From Bacillota bacterium (lineage in GTDB: Bacteria; Bacillota; Clostridia; Lachnospirales; Lachnospiraceae): a stretch of DNA of 64,000 nt. Below are positions 1 to 9,051 of the stretch, one piece after another; within the stretch, counting starts at the first letter, position 1, and the number at the start of each line of letters is the position of its first letter. Both the position numbers and the translations under genes were made by a program. The notes below the pieces were generated by a model, which made no database searches, was not told where the DNA came from, and saw nothing but the letters and a program-made list of their open reading frames with translations. Location of the stretch: NCBI GenBank assembly GCA_023415055.1, contig JAEZLZ010000113.1:1-64000 (forward strand), read 5' to 3'.

Positions 1-12
1 TAAATTCATAGT

Positions 13-85
13 GAAACCTCCGTTTGATTTTGGTATTTTTCATCCGTCCAAGATGATACCTTAATCTTACTTCGAGGTTTCTTTT
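13..85 (+). terminator. Putative terminator of a gene left of the window
   Basis: GAAACCTC (13-20) pairs with GAGGTTTC (73-80), which is followed by a T run. An inner GGTAT/ATACC pair strengthens the stem. It would end a plus-strand transcript that starts outside the window. Confidence 0.45.
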
Positions 86-277
86 TATTCAATTGGCGTT
101 ATTTCTGAATTACAGGAATGCTCCTAAGATTTTATTATTTATTGTTAAGGTTAAAAGTGTTAATTTCTTATGGTGTTTCCATTCCTATCATAATTAAATA
201 AACCTGCATGATATTCTGGAAGTCTTCGTTAGATTTACTCACATCAACTCTGATGCTTTCATTGTAACGTAAATCTC

Positions 278-304
278 AAAAAAAGAGTGTAGCTGTGGCT
301 ACAC
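278..304 (-). terminator. Intrinsic terminator of the 351-797 gene
   Basis: On the minus strand GTGTAGC pairs perfectly with GCTACAC around a 4-nt loop and is followed by TCTTTTTTT. It lies 47 bp past the stop codon of the small membrane protein gene. Confidence 0.8.
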
Positions 305-350
305 CCATAAAATTAATTATGTTTATTTTCAACAATCAGAAGGTAAAACG

Positions 351-797
351 TTATAAAAATAAAATACTAAATAGGATCAATAATGCACCACCAAGAGCAA
401 CACAAATTCGATGTGGTGTAAACTCTACGATCGAATGGTTTTTAAAGTCCTGATAATAACCGGTCCGCTCCCTTTCTAACCTAGTAACCTCGAGATTCAT
501 GTAATTAATCTGATTAGCATTCTTCATACCGACTCCACTCATTGAACCACCGTTTGGGTTACCCTTCATCATCATTAACGCACCTAGTATCAAAAAGATC
601 ACTCCTACTATAAAGGCAGCATCCTGCAGAATCATCTGATATCGGTTCTTTATAAGTAAAGCTATTACATAACCAATACCTGCGATCATAGAGCCATAGA
701 TCAACATTAGGAAAGCTCTTCTGATGAAAAAAGTTACTTTGTGATGCAAACTTATCTCATCCTTCGAATCCGATGATGTGCTTCTTAGGATTCCCAT
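351..797 (-). CDS. Small membrane protein of unknown function
   Basis: This 148-residue protein was not recognised. Three hydrophobic segments are visible, at about residues 27-50, 58-77 and 131-148. The segment from about 79 to 128 is polar, with a Gly/Ser/Asn-rich stretch followed by a charged part, and probably forms a loop between the second and third helix. The first 25 residues are also polar. GGAGGG lies 6 nt before the ATG, so the start is well supported. The gene stands alone, with its own terminator at 278-304. No catalytic motif can be seen; a membrane role is inferred from hydropathy only. Confidence 0.7.
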   Translation of the reverse strand: MGILRSTSSDSKDEISLHHKVTFFIRRAFLMLIYGSMIAGIGYVIALLIKNRYQMILQDAAFIVGVIFLILGALMMMKGNPNGGSMSGVGMKNANQINYMNLEVTRLERERTGYYQDFKNHSIVEFTPHRICVALGGALLILFSILFL

Positions 798-924
798 TCT
801 ATACCCTCCATTTCGTTAATAATCAAAAAAGAACTAAACTTTTATTCGTTTACATTAATTGTAACACTAAAACAAATCAACTTCATTAGAATAATATTAA
901 GAATACTTATTTTGCAGAGATAAG

Positions 925-971
925 AAAAAAGCTTCCTATATATCGGAGTATTATACGATAAATAAGAAGCT
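925..971 (-). terminator. Terminator of tdk
   Basis: AGCTTC (930-935) pairs with GAAGCT (966-971) with further A/T pairing inside, and on the minus strand the stem runs directly into six T residues. It lies just past the tdk stop codon. Confidence 0.7.
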
Positions 972-985
972 CATAAAACTTAAAT

Positions 986-1573
986 TTAATTTTCTTTTCG
1001 TTGCTCTTTCTGCTTTTCAATAAAGCACTGATAGCACATTGCCGTATAACGGTCATTACCACCAATTAGTATCTGTTCACCTTCGGTGATTATCCTTCCG
1101 TTCTCATCTAATCGGACATTCACCGTTGCTTTTCTTCCACAGGAGCAGATGGTCTTAATCTCAGTAATAGAATCAGCTATCTCCATAAGACGCTTACTGC
1201 CCGGAAACATCTTGGTGCGAAAATCTGCTCGAAGTCCAAAACACAGCACCGGTATATTATGTTCAATTACAAGCAGGGAAAGCTGATCTACCTGATCCTC
1301 CGTCAAAAATTGGCATTCATCAACAATAATAACGTCTACCCGATGCTTTAGTTTTTGAAAACTCTGATATACATCTTCCTTTGGCGGTAAGACATATGCA
1401 GTAGCTGCTAAACCGGCACGGGATCTCACAATTTCTGCTCCGTCTCTGCTGTCTATCTGAGGTTTAATCAACCAAACCTTCATTCCACGCTCTTCATAAT
1501 TGAATTTCGTAATTAACGCCTGTGCAGTCTTGGAACTACCCATTACGCCGTATTTAAAATATAATTTAGCCAT
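986..1573 (-). CDS. tdk: Thymidine kinase
   Basis: Cytosolic type II thymidine kinase (195 aa) that phosphorylates thymidine to dTMP in pyrimidine salvage. The P-loop lies at about residues 9-16 (GVMGSSKT), the Walker B-like DECQF near residues 84-88, and Zn-binding cysteines at about 143, 145, 180 and 183, an arrangement like the E. coli enzyme. The start MAKLYF was chosen because it matches the family N terminus and has GGTAGGT about 10 nt upstream; a TTG three codons earlier is possible. It lies upstream of, and codirectional with, the BMP-type nucleoside transporter genes, which fits a nucleoside salvage locus, although a separate terminator implies it is its own transcript. Confidence 0.95.
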   Translation of the reverse strand: MAKLYFKYGVMGSSKTAQALITKFNYEERGMKVWLIKPQIDSRDGAEIVRSRAGLAATAYVLPPKEDVYQSFQKLKHRVDVIIVDECQFLTEDQVDQLSLLVIEHNIPVLCFGLRADFRTKMFPGSKRLMEIADSITEIKTICSCGRKATVNVRLDENGRIITEGEQILIGGNDRYTAMCYQCFIEKQKEQRKEN

Positions 1574-1700
1574 GCTATCCAATACCTACCCTATTTATTT
1601 AATGGTGACTTTGCATTGTCGTTTGCACCGCGGATTGCGCAGGTACATACTGCCGATTGTATATGTTTGTAATTCATTTGTGTTATCTATTCTTTGAAAT

Positions 1701-1725
1701 ATGAATTTTGTAAAGCAAAATTCAT
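1701..1725 (-). terminator. A/T-rich hairpin after the nucleoside permease genes
   Basis: ATGAATTTT (1701-1709) pairs perfectly with AAAATTCAT (1717-1725). It lies 5 bp past the stop codon of the last permease gene, so it probably marks the 3' end of that operon. The stem has almost no GC and only a weak T tract follows, so termination strength is uncertain. Confidence 0.45.
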
Positions 1726-1729
1726 ATTA

Positions 1730-2695
1730 TTATCTGGTACTCTTATCGTAAGGAATACCCTCAGCTTTCGGTGCTCTTGATTTTTTAGAGGTAAATACAA
1801 GAACCACCATTGTTGCAATATAAGGTAACATCTTATAGAAGGCTTGATTCAGTTCCAGCTTATGCAGAAAAGGAATTAAAGCTACGGAGTAAGCTAAGGT
1901 TCTAAGGAATGCGAAGAATAATGCAGCAAACAGAATTCTCCAAGGCTTCCATTGACCGAAGATCATAACCGCCAATGCAAGGAAACCGAATCCTGCTACA
2001 CCGGTATGCCCGTTGACATTACCATCCATAACTCCGACCGAATAGAAGAAGCCTCCGATACCGCCTAGAATACCGGAAAGACCTACCCCGTAATATCTCA
2101 TGCGATGTACGTTAATACCTACGGAATCCGCCGCATGAGGATGCTCTCCACAGGCACGCAAACGAAGACCGAATTTGGTCATATAGAAAATGATTACCGA
2201 TAGGATTAACAATAAGAAACCGATGTATATCGTAATGTAAGTATTCTTAAAGAATAAATCTCCAATTACCGGTATCTTACTTAATCCAGGTACTTCTCTC
2301 ATGTAAAAATTGATATTAGTTGTGATACCGTCGCTGTTAAACTTCATCTTTGCAAACAGTAAGATAACAGCAGGAATCAGCATATTCAATGCAGTTCCGG
2401 AGATCGTTTGATCAGCCTTCATATTTATTGCGGCGAAGGCCAACAGCATCGCATAAAGGATACCCGCCACAGCAGCAACTAACATTGCGATTAACAAAAT
2501 AATCTGAGGGTTCATTCCGGAATCCTGTATGAAATAAACCGTTATACAGCCAAAGAATGCACCAAAGAGCATAATACCTTCCAGCGCAATATTAATGACA
2601 CCGCTTCGCTCACTGAACATACCTCCAAGTGCAACCAGCAGTAAAGGAATTGCTACCGGAAGCATATTCTGAACCAAATAGTATAAAGTATCCAT
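1730..2695 (-). CDS. nupQ: ABC transporter permease, nucleoside-type (NupQ/YufQ-like)
   Basis: Inner-membrane permease (321 aa) of the BPD_transp_2 family, mostly hydrophobic with about eight to nine helices. The conserved family segments are present, such as ERSGVINIALEG near residue 29 and GLRLRACGEHPHAADSVG near residue 175. It is the last gene of the BMP lipoprotein/ATPase/permease/permease operon, and its GGAGG overlaps the end of the preceding permease gene with a 2-nt gap. By homology to B. subtilis NupNOPQ and spirochaete PnrA systems it imports purine nucleosides; the nearby thymidine kinase agrees. The exact substrate is inferred. Confidence 0.88.
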   Translation of the reverse strand: MDTLYYLVQNMLPVAIPLLLVALGGMFSERSGVINIALEGIMLFGAFFGCITVYFIQDSGMNPQIILLIAMLVAAVAGILYAMLLAFAAINMKADQTISGTALNMLIPAVILLFAKMKFNSDGITTNINFYMREVPGLSKIPVIGDLFFKNTYITIYIGFLLLILSVIIFYMTKFGLRLRACGEHPHAADSVGINVHRMRYYGVGLSGILGGIGGFFYSVGVMDGNVNGHTGVAGFGFLALAVMIFGQWKPWRILFAALFFAFLRTLAYSVALIPFLHKLELNQAFYKMLPYIATMVVLVFTSKKSRAPKAEGIPYDKSTR

Positions 2696-2697
2696 TC

Positions 2698-3840
2698 CTA
2701 CGCCTCCTTATCCTTCCTGTTATTGTCTGTCGGATTCTTCGCTTCGAATCTCTTCTCACGTCCCTTTTTGATAAATCTTGCAAGAGCTGCATTCATGATT
2801 AATGCAAAGGAAGAGAAATATATGATTACTGCGATAACAACATCGATAATCTCCGGCTTATATCCCAGTAAGCTTGCTAAGGTACCTCCCCTACCGATGT
2901 GAGAGATGAAGATTGCCGAGAAGATTGTTCCGATTGGGTTAGCGAAACCGAGTAATGCTACTGCAATACCATTAAAGCCTGCAGCGGCAATTACGCTGAT
3001 CGGCTCATAGGTCATACTGCTTCCTGCAATGGTGGAGGGTGCAAGGATAGCAAATGCACCGCCAAGACCGGAAAGACCTCCGGCAATTACCATCGTTAAA
3101 ATCGTATTTCTTTTATCGTTCATTCCGGCATATTTACTTGCAAATTTATTAAAACCGGTTGCCTTCAGCTCATAACCAAAGGTGGTCTTATTTAGAGTAA
3201 TATGCAATAACACTGCGATTGCAATCGCAATGATAATAGCAATATTAGCATTGGAATAAGGAATTCCAAGAGAAGGAATCTGCGCCGAAGTAGGCAGATA
3301 AGCCGTTCTTGTCTTGGTAGAGATGTACATGGTTGCATTGTCCTGAACCAGCATATCCACAAGATACATACCAATATAGTTGAACATAATGGAAGTAATT
3401 ACTTCATTAACATTAAATAAGGCTTTTAGAATTCCGGGAATAAAGCCCCAAATTATACCTCCGACAAGACCGGCCAGAACACAAACCAACCAATGAATTG
3501 ATGCGGGCATCGGCCACATAAAGCCTACATATAGGGAAAAGAACATACCCATGGTGTATTGTCCTGAGGATCCAATATTGAATAATCCCATTTTGAAAGC
3601 AAAGCCTACCGAAAGACCGGTCATCAGAATCGGTGTTGCGAAATAGAGTACATCACCAAGTCTGGAAAAGCCTCCGAATAAAACTCTGCCAAACCCGGTA
3701 AAAGCATTCGCGGGAAGTGCAGCAATCATTACGATAAAGCCAAAGATAAGACCTAATGCAATAGCTAAAAGAGCTGCGGTAAACGAGGAGAAGCCTTTTG
3801 TTTTCGTAATATTCTTCAATGAAAAAGTTTTACTGCGCAT
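2698..3840 (-). CDS. nupP: ABC transporter permease, nucleoside-type (NupP/YufP-like)
   Basis: Second permease (380 aa) of the nucleoside importer. It has a long first helix at about 22-44, about eight helices in total, and a charged C-terminal tail rich in Lys and Arg. The signature region with GLFNIGSSGQYTMG near residue 85 is typical of the larger permease of BMP-type systems. The start codon overlaps the end of the ATPase gene by 11 bp, indicating translational coupling. It should form a heterodimer with the 1730-2695 product. Nucleoside specificity is inferred from family and context. Confidence 0.88.
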   Translation of the reverse strand: MRSKTFSLKNITKTKGFSSFTAALLAIALGLIFGFIVMIAALPANAFTGFGRVLFGGFSRLGDVLYFATPILMTGLSVGFAFKMGLFNIGSSGQYTMGMFFSLYVGFMWPMPASIHWLVCVLAGLVGGIIWGFIPGILKALFNVNEVITSIMFNYIGMYLVDMLVQDNATMYISTKTRTAYLPTSAQIPSLGIPYSNANIAIIIAIAIAVLLHITLNKTTFGYELKATGFNKFASKYAGMNDKRNTILTMVIAGGLSGLGGAFAILAPSTIAGSSMTYEPISVIAAAGFNGIAVALLGFANPIGTIFSAIFISHIGRGGTLASLLGYKPEIIDVVIAVIIYFSSFALIMNAALARFIKKGREKRFEAKNPTDNNRKDKEA

Positions 3841-5377
3841 GGTCGCTCTCCTTTCCTACATTCCTTTTCGCGCCTGACATATAAAGACCAAGCTCCTGAA
3901 CGGTGGTCGTCTTCGGATCAAGCTCCCCTACGATCTCACCTTCATACATTACAAGAATACGATCACTCACATTCATAACTTCATCTAATTCAAGAGAGAT
4001 CAGCAAGACTGCCTTTCCCTGATCACGATTACCGACTAACTGCTTATGAATGAACTCAATCGCACCGACATCCAAACCACGCGTAGGTTGTACCGCAACC
4101 AAAAGCTCATGCTTTTTATCAAGCTCTCTTGCGATGATCGCTTTCTGCTGGTTACCGCCGGACATACTTCTGGTGGTAGATAGCGCACCTTGTCCACTTC
4201 TAACATCATACTGTTCGATTAATTTATCTGCATAGCTTCGTACCGCGGGACGATTAATGAACCCATTCTTCTGGAACTCCGGTTGCCAATAGCGCTGCAG
4301 CACAATATTGTCCTCCAAAGAATAATCCAGTACCAGACCATATTTGTGACGGTCCTCCGGAATATGGCTCATACCTGCCTTCGAACGATTTCGGATAGAA
4401 GCTTTGGTAATGTCTTTTCCAGCTAGGGTAATTGTACCCTTACTTAACTTCTCCAGACCGGTCAACGCAGCTACTAACTCCGTTTGCCCGTTCCCTTCTA
4501 TTCCTGCAAGACATACAATCTCTCCGGCCTTAACTTCAAAGGTTACATCCTTAACGGCATTCTTCTTACTGGTCTTGGAGGGTACGGTAACTTCTTTTAC
4601 CGACAATACAGCATCACCGGTTGTAGTATCCTTCTTATCTACGGTAAAGCTGATATCTCTACCCACCATCATCTTGGAAAGCTCTTCTTTTGTTGTATTT
4701 TTTATATCAACAGTACCGATGCACTTTCCTTTACGAAGTACCGTACAGCGATCGGCGACCGACATAATCTCATTCAGTTTGTGAGTAATAAACAGGATTG
4801 ATTTCCCCTCTTTTGCGAAGCCTCGCATAATTTCCATCAGTTCATCAATTTCCTGCGGCGTTAAGACAGCAGTCGGTTCGTCAAATATCAGAATATCGTT
4901 ATCTCGGTATAACATCTTTAAGATTTCTACACGTTGCTGCATTCCAACCGAAATCTTCTCTATTAAAGCATCCGGATCTACCTGAAGTCCATATTGCTTA
5001 CTTAGGGCAAGTACTTTCTCTCTAGCTTCCTTCTTCTGAAGAAACCCTAGTTTATTCGGTTCAACGCCAAGTATGATGTTCTCAAGAACAGTAAATATTT
5101 CGACTAATTTAAAATGCTGATGCACCATACCGATACCAAGGCTATTGGCATCATTCGGATTATTAATCTTAACAACTTCTCCGTTTTTCTTGATTTCTCC
5201 CTTTTCTGCCTGATACAGACCGAAAAGCACACTCATCAGTGTGGATTTTCCCGCACCGTTTTCTCCAAGGAGGGCATGTATCTCACCCTTCCGGAGTTGA
5301 AGCGTAATATCATCATTCGCTTTAATACCGGGAAATTCTTTGGTTATATGAAGCATTTCAATAATATAATTTTCCAC
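3830..5377 (-). CDS. nupO: Double-domain ABC ATPase of the nucleoside importer (NupO-like)
   Basis: Fused tandem ABC ATPase (515 aa) of the sugar/nucleoside CUT2-like type. The first nucleotide-binding domain has GENGAGKST near residue 38, an SVGMQQRVEI signature and IFDEPTAVLTP. The second has the degenerate Walker A GIEGNGQTE and the signature MSGGNQQKAI, followed by VAVQPTRGLDVGA. A weaker second site is usual in this family. The start is GTG, with GAGG 5 nt upstream. It is the first transporter gene after the lipoprotein gene, from which it is separated by a hairpin at 5478-5503 that may lower its expression. Confidence 0.92.
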   Translation of the reverse strand: MENYIIEMLHITKEFPGIKANDDITLQLRKGEIHALLGENGAGKSTLMSVLFGLYQAEKGEIKKNGEVVKINNPNDANSLGIGMVHQHFKLVEIFTVLENIILGVEPNKLGFLQKKEAREKVLALSKQYGLQVDPDALIEKISVGMQQRVEILKMLYRDNDILIFDEPTAVLTPQEIDELMEIMRGFAKEGKSILFITHKLNEIMSVADRCTVLRKGKCIGTVDIKNTTKEELSKMMVGRDISFTVDKKDTTTGDAVLSVKEVTVPSKTSKKNAVKDVTFEVKAGEIVCLAGIEGNGQTELVAALTGLEKLSKGTITLAGKDITKASIRNRSKAGMSHIPEDRHKYGLVLDYSLEDNIVLQRYWQPEFQKNGFINRPAVRSYADKLIEQYDVRSGQGALSTTRSMSGGNQQKAIIARELDKKHELLVAVQPTRGLDVGAIEFIHKQLVGNRDQGKAVLLISLELDEVMNVSDRILVMYEGEIVGELDPKTTTVQELGLYMSGAKRNVGKESDHAQ

Positions 5378-5477
5378 GTTTACCTCACCGTTATCTTTAT
5401 TTTATAGAAAGCTACCATGGTTCATTTTAAAATGTAAGTCACGCTGTTTAAATTTTAGTGTAATTAAACTTAAGAAA

Positions 5478-5503
5478 GGGGAAAAGGTGAAAGCCTTTTC
5501 CCC
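5478..5503 (-). terminator. Attenuating hairpin between lipoprotein and ATPase genes
   Basis: GGGGAAAAGG (5478-5487) pairs perfectly with CCTTTTCCCC (5494-5503) and on the minus strand is followed by TTTCTTAAG. It lies between the binding-protein gene and the ATPase gene, where partial termination or 3'-end protection would yield more binding protein than transporter, a common ABC operon arrangement. Confidence 0.65.
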
Positions 5504-5562
5504 CGGAAATACTTACTTACATAAGGCTCAGGCCAATATGTCAGATCGTATTACTACATCTC

Positions 5563-6699
5563 TTACTGTCTGGTCTCTACAGCTACCTTAGCAAGACCAA
5601 GGTTTGTCTTTAATTCATCCACGGTAGCATAACCGTTCGCATCAGCTACGGTAAAGGTTCTAACCGGAACTACGGAACCATCTGCAAGAGTTGCATATAA
5701 TGCATCATAAGCAGCCTTATCAAAGGATGCAAATCTATCAAATGCATTGGCTTTATCATCGCCGATAACAGAGGTAGGAAGTCCTACGCCATTATTAGCT
5801 GCATTGAAATAAGTTGTCTTTCCTGCATAAGTATCCCAGCTCTTTGTCTTGTAAATAGATTCAAGAACGGTCTGTACGGAAGCACCAAGACCCTTAGTAG
5901 CGGAAGTGATAACTGTATCACTGTCATATCTCTGGTCAACGTCAACACCGATTACCTTAGCACCAGCTTCGGAAGCAGCAGCCATTACGCTCTTGCCTAC
6001 GGAACCGCCACAAGCGAAGATTACCTGAGTACCTTCCTGATACATTGTCTTAGCAGTTGCTTTGTTGGTATCTGTCTCAGCGAAATCGCCGGTGTAGTGA
6101 TAAGTAACAGAGATAGCGCCATCAGCTAAGCCAAGCTCTTTTGCAGCTGCTTCAGCTCCCTGAAGGAAACCGTAACCGTATGCCTGAACTGCAGGAACTG
6201 CCATACCACCCATGAAACCAAGCTTGGTATTGCCATCCTTCACTGCTGCATAACCTGCAAGATAACCGGACTGCTCTTCTGCGTACATAACACTTGCTAC
6301 GTTAGTCTTTGTCTCGTAGGTTGCATAATCTGCCGTATGAGGTGCACCGTCAAGAAGAATGAACTTAACATCAGGATACTTTGTCTGAGCTTCATAAATC
6401 GGAACCTCGAATAAGTAACCGGGTGTAACAACTACCTTAGCACCGCTGGTTACAGCATTGTCGATTGCTGCAAGGTAACCGGCATCGGATGCCTCTTCCG
6501 GCTTAATGTACTGATGAGTAATCTTGTTTGCCTCAGTGAAAGCTACAACGCCTTCCCAAGCACCTTGGTTGAATGACTTGTCATCGATGTTACCCTTGTC
6601 AGTGATCAGAGCAATTTCATAACCGCTTGTTTTACTTGAACATCCGGTTAATGCAAAAGCCATCACTAAAACTAATAAAACTGATATTACTTTTTTCAT
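5563..6699 (-). CDS. nupN: BMP-family nucleoside-binding lipoprotein
   Basis: Substrate-binding lipoprotein (378 aa) anchored outside the membrane. The signal peptide ends in the lipobox LTGC at about residues 17-20. The mature part has the Bmp/PnrA fold features: LITDKGNIDDKSFNQGAWEG near residue 32, VVTPGYLFE near 86, and GFMGGM and IFACGGSVG further on. These proteins bind purine nucleosides; the Asp/Asn/Phe residues of the ligand pocket appear in the DDKSFNQ segment. The start has GGGAGG upstream. A good promoter lies at 6789-6817, so it is the first gene of the nucleoside import operon. Confidence 0.92.
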   Translation of the reverse strand: MKKVISVLLVLVMAFALTGCSSKTSGYEIALITDKGNIDDKSFNQGAWEGVVAFTEANKITHQYIKPEEASDAGYLAAIDNAVTSGAKVVVTPGYLFEVPIYEAQTKYPDVKFILLDGAPHTADYATYETKTNVASVMYAEEQSGYLAGYAAVKDGNTKLGFMGGMAVPAVQAYGYGFLQGAEAAAKELGLADGAISVTYHYTGDFAETDTNKATAKTMYQEGTQVIFACGGSVGKSVMAAASEAGAKVIGVDVDQRYDSDTVITSATKGLGASVQTVLESIYKTKSWDTYAGKTTYFNAANNGVGLPTSVIGDDKANAFDRFASFDKAAYDALYATLADGSVVPVRTFTVADANGYATVDELKTNLGLAKVAVETRQ

Positions 6700-6788
6700 A
6701 AATCTGTCCTCCCTGATTTGTTGTAATTATTTTTTGTCGGATATTTTTGTCTCAGCAACGAAAATTTCCGAATAAACACTACAGTAGA

Positions 6789-6817
6789 ATAATACCATAA
6801 ATGGACAAATTATTCAA
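6789..6817 (-). promoter_or_regulatory. Sigma-A-type promoter of the nucleoside import operon
   Basis: On the minus strand TTGAAT (6812-6817) and TATTAT (6789-6794) are separated by exactly 17 bp, about 90 bp before the lipoprotein start codon. No operator was recognised. Confidence 0.7.
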
Positions 6818-6850
6818 GAGTACCAAACTATTAAAAGTATTTTTATATTT

Positions 6851-7339
6851 TTACATGTTTTTTAATCTCTTGATAATTATCGCGGCTAATATTCCGATTA
6901 AAGCTCCCATGATAACACCGGAAATAAGCAAAAACGGCAGATAATAGATAATATCTACATTTTCCACCACTAAAATTGATACAATGATTTGTCCAATATT
7001 ATGCGCAATTCCACCAATAATACTTACACCGACCATACTAAATAATTTTAATTTTTGGAAAATAACCATAAGAAGCCAGCTCAGCAAACCTCCCACCAGG
7101 CTAAACATCATGGTAGAGGGACTTCCAAAGGTAAAACCCACTAATATGATACGTAATATCGATAAGACAAACGCTTCTTTTACACCCATCTTATACAATG
7201 CCACGATCACCACCAGGTTCGCAAGTCCGAGTTTGATACCGGGAATCGAATTAGAGATTGGAAATAAACTCTCGATATAGCTTAGAATAAAGGCCAGTGC
7301 AATTAATAAGCCATAGGTTGCAATTTTTTTTGATTTCAT
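6851..7339 (-). CDS. Gx transporter family membrane protein (EetB-like)
   Basis: Membrane protein of 162 aa of the Gx-transporter family, formerly annotated as heptaprenyl diphosphate synthase component I. Five to six helices fill the chain, and FPISNSIPGIKLGLANLV (about residues 29-46) is the family hallmark. The start MKSKK was chosen because AAAGGAG lies 5 nt upstream. It follows the NusG-II gene on the same strand and faces apbE. In Listeria, EetB (same family) and EetA (NusG-II) act with the ApbE-type FmnB in flavin-based extracellular electron transfer. An S-component-like transport role is also possible; function here is inferred. Confidence 0.82.
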   Translation of the reverse strand: MKSKKIATYGLLIALAFILSYIESLFPISNSIPGIKLGLANLVVIVALYKMGVKEAFVLSILRIILVGFTFGSPSTMMFSLVGGLLSWLLMVIFQKLKLFSMVGVSIIGGIAHNIGQIIVSILVVENVDIIYYLPFLLISGVIMGALIGILAAIIIKRLKNM

Positions 7340-7399
7340 TGAGTCTCCTTTGCAAGTACCATACAAATTCGGCAAGAATCATAGGCATTCAGCGCATAC

Positions 7400-7768
7400 T
7401 TAATTTGCAACAGCATCCACACTGTTATCCACTGAATCCTTTACCTCCAATACAACCTTGTTTGGCAGGCATACGATAGTTTCATTGTTGTAATGTATCT
7501 TTTTGTGCTTTACACATATTTCATCCGGGCAGCTTGCCTCCAGCATATCCACATAGCCATCCTTAATGATAAAGGTGTTATAGGAACCATCCTTACCCTT
7601 TACGGTATAGGTTGTATCCTCTTCCAGACTTAAGGTATCATACTCCTCACCATTTACGGTAATGACGACCTTACTACCTTCTTTTTTTGTCAGGTTAATG
7701 AATATAATGAATGCAATTCCCAATACTAATATAATGCCAATTAAGATAAAGTCATTTTTTTTAATCAT
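7400..7768 (-). CDS. NusG domain II-containing membrane-anchored protein (EetA-like)
   Basis: This 122-residue protein has one N-terminal helix (residues about 6-25) followed by an extracytoplasmic NusG domain II. The domain shows VVITVNGEEYDTLSL, the YNTFIIKDGYVDMLEA core, then PDEICVKH and a second conserved block with IVCLPNKVVLEV. The cysteines in CPDEIC and IVCLPN are typical of this family. GGAGTATT precedes the ATG. The gene lies 60 bp upstream of the Gx transporter gene, probably co-transcribed. It is not a transcription factor: only domain II is present and it is membrane-anchored. Confidence 0.85.
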   Translation of the reverse strand: MIKKNDFILIGIILVLGIAFIIFINLTKKEGSKVVITVNGEEYDTLSLEEDTTYTVKGKDGSYNTFIIKDGYVDMLEASCPDEICVKHKKIHYNNETIVCLPNKVVLEVKDSVDNSVDAVAN

Positions 7769-7827
7769 AATACTCCATTCTTAAAGATCACTTCTACACT
7801 CATATGCGTGAATACATAATGATAAGT

Positions 7828-7850
7828 GAATGCCAGAAAACTCGGCATTC
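7828..7850. other. Hairpin in the NusG-II/apbE divergent gap
   Basis: GAATGCC (7828-7834) pairs with GGCATTC (7844-7850), followed on the plus strand by ATTTTGTTATTA. It sits between divergently transcribed genes, so it does not end either of them. It could close a short unannotated transcript or fold in a leader. Confidence 0.3.
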
Positions 7851-7939
7851 ATTTTGTTATTATATATTTATCAAAATTTACTGTCAAGGAAAAGCCACAC
7901 ATACAATAGAAAAATCCGTTATGAAAGGTAATAGAAATC

Positions 7940-9043
7940 GTGGACACAAATAGAATGCATCATTCCTTTGGTAAGAATAAAGGTTATCCTAAATTAAGAA
8001 ATGGCATATTCTTTCTCTGCCTCTTCGCTGCCCTTCTCTCCGGCTGCAGCAAGGTGAATACTCCGACTAAGAATAATGTAGAAGAAAAATCGAACGATTA
8101 TATAACGAAGACTGATTTTCTCTTGAATACCGTAGTCAGTATCAATCTCTATGATAAACAGGATAAAGCTATACTGGATGGATGTTTTTCAATGATTCGC
8201 AGATACGAGACGATCTTTTCCCGGACCTCGGAGGATAGTGAGCTATATTCCTTGAATCACGGCTCCGCTCCTGTTGTGGCTCAGTCAGGAGGTCATCTCA
8301 CCTATTCTATATCCGCGGAGCTGTCCGATCTGATTCGGTATGCTTTGCATTATAGTGATATCTCCGACGGAGCCTTTGATCTCTCCGTAGCTCCTATTAC
8401 TTCTCTTTGGGACTTTCAGACAGATAACCCGGCACTCCCTGATGCAAACAAACTTGCAAAGGCGCTGACTCTCGTAGATTATCATAATTTCACATTGAAA
8501 GGTGAGGAAATCACCTTTGCAAAATCGGGTATTGAAATCGATCTCGGAGCAATCGCAAAGGGGTATATAGCAGATCGCGTAAAGTCTTATCTTCTTGCGA
8601 ATGGAGTTCATAGTGCCATCATTAATCTCGGCGGCAATGTTCTCTGTGTCGGTGAAAAACCGCAACAGGTGCCATTTCTGGTGGGAGTTCAAAAGCCCTA
8701 CGCCGATCGAAATGAAACAGTTGCGGTTATGAAAATTAACGATCTTTCCGTTGTGTCCTCCGGAGTATATGAACGTTTTTTTAAGTTGAACGGCCAGACC
8801 TATCATCATATTCTGGACCCAAGGACCGGATATCCCTATGATAATGGCTTGATCTCCGTAACGATCCTGTCAGAGAAATCCGTAGACGGAGATGGTCTAA
8901 GTACAAGCTGCTTTGCACTAGGCCTGGAAAGGGGTCTGGCGTTAATTGAAAGCCTTCCGGATACTTACGCCGTTTTCATTACTGAGGATTATGAATTGCA
9001 CTACTCTGCAGGCTTCCATACTGCTATACAGCTGGTAGATTAG
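7940..9043 (+). CDS. apbE: FAD:protein FMN transferase, lipoprotein
   Basis: Extracytoplasmic flavinyltransferase (367 aa) that attaches FMN to Ser/Thr of redox proteins. A signal segment at about residues 23-36 ends in the lipobox LLSGC. Family motifs are present: IFSRTSEDSELYSLN near residue 92, EIDLGAIAKGYIADRV near 200, YHHILDPRTGYP near 290 and DGDGLSTSCFALG near 315 (Mg/FAD binding). The start used is GTG with AAAGGT upstream; an ATG five codons later is possible. It is divergent from the Gx/NusG-II pair. No FMN-accepting domain protein is visible in the window, so its substrate lies elsewhere. Confidence 0.93.
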   Translation: MDTNRMHHSFGKNKGYPKLRNGIFFLCLFAALLSGCSKVNTPTKNNVEEKSNDYITKTDFLLNTVVSINLYDKQDKAILDGCFSMIRRYETIFSRTSEDSELYSLNHGSAPVVAQSGGHLTYSISAELSDLIRYALHYSDISDGAFDLSVAPITSLWDFQTDNPALPDANKLAKALTLVDYHNFTLKGEEITFAKSGIEIDLGAIAKGYIADRVKSYLLANGVHSAIINLGGNVLCVGEKPQQVPFLVGVQKPYADRNETVAVMKINDLSVVSSGVYERFFKLNGQTYHHILDPRTGYPYDNGLISVTILSEKSVDGDGLSTSCFALGLERGLALIESLPDTYAVFITEDYELHYSAGFHTAIQLVD

Positions 9044-9051
9044 ATATCTGT

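Larger units (their letters stand above)
1..350. other. Gene-free left edge with two terminator-like hairpins
   Basis: No open reading frame with a ribosome-binding site is visible here. The stretch carries a plus-strand hairpin near 13-85 and a minus-strand terminator at 278-304. The middle (about 90-270) is AT-rich and shows nothing I can name. Confidence 0.6.
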
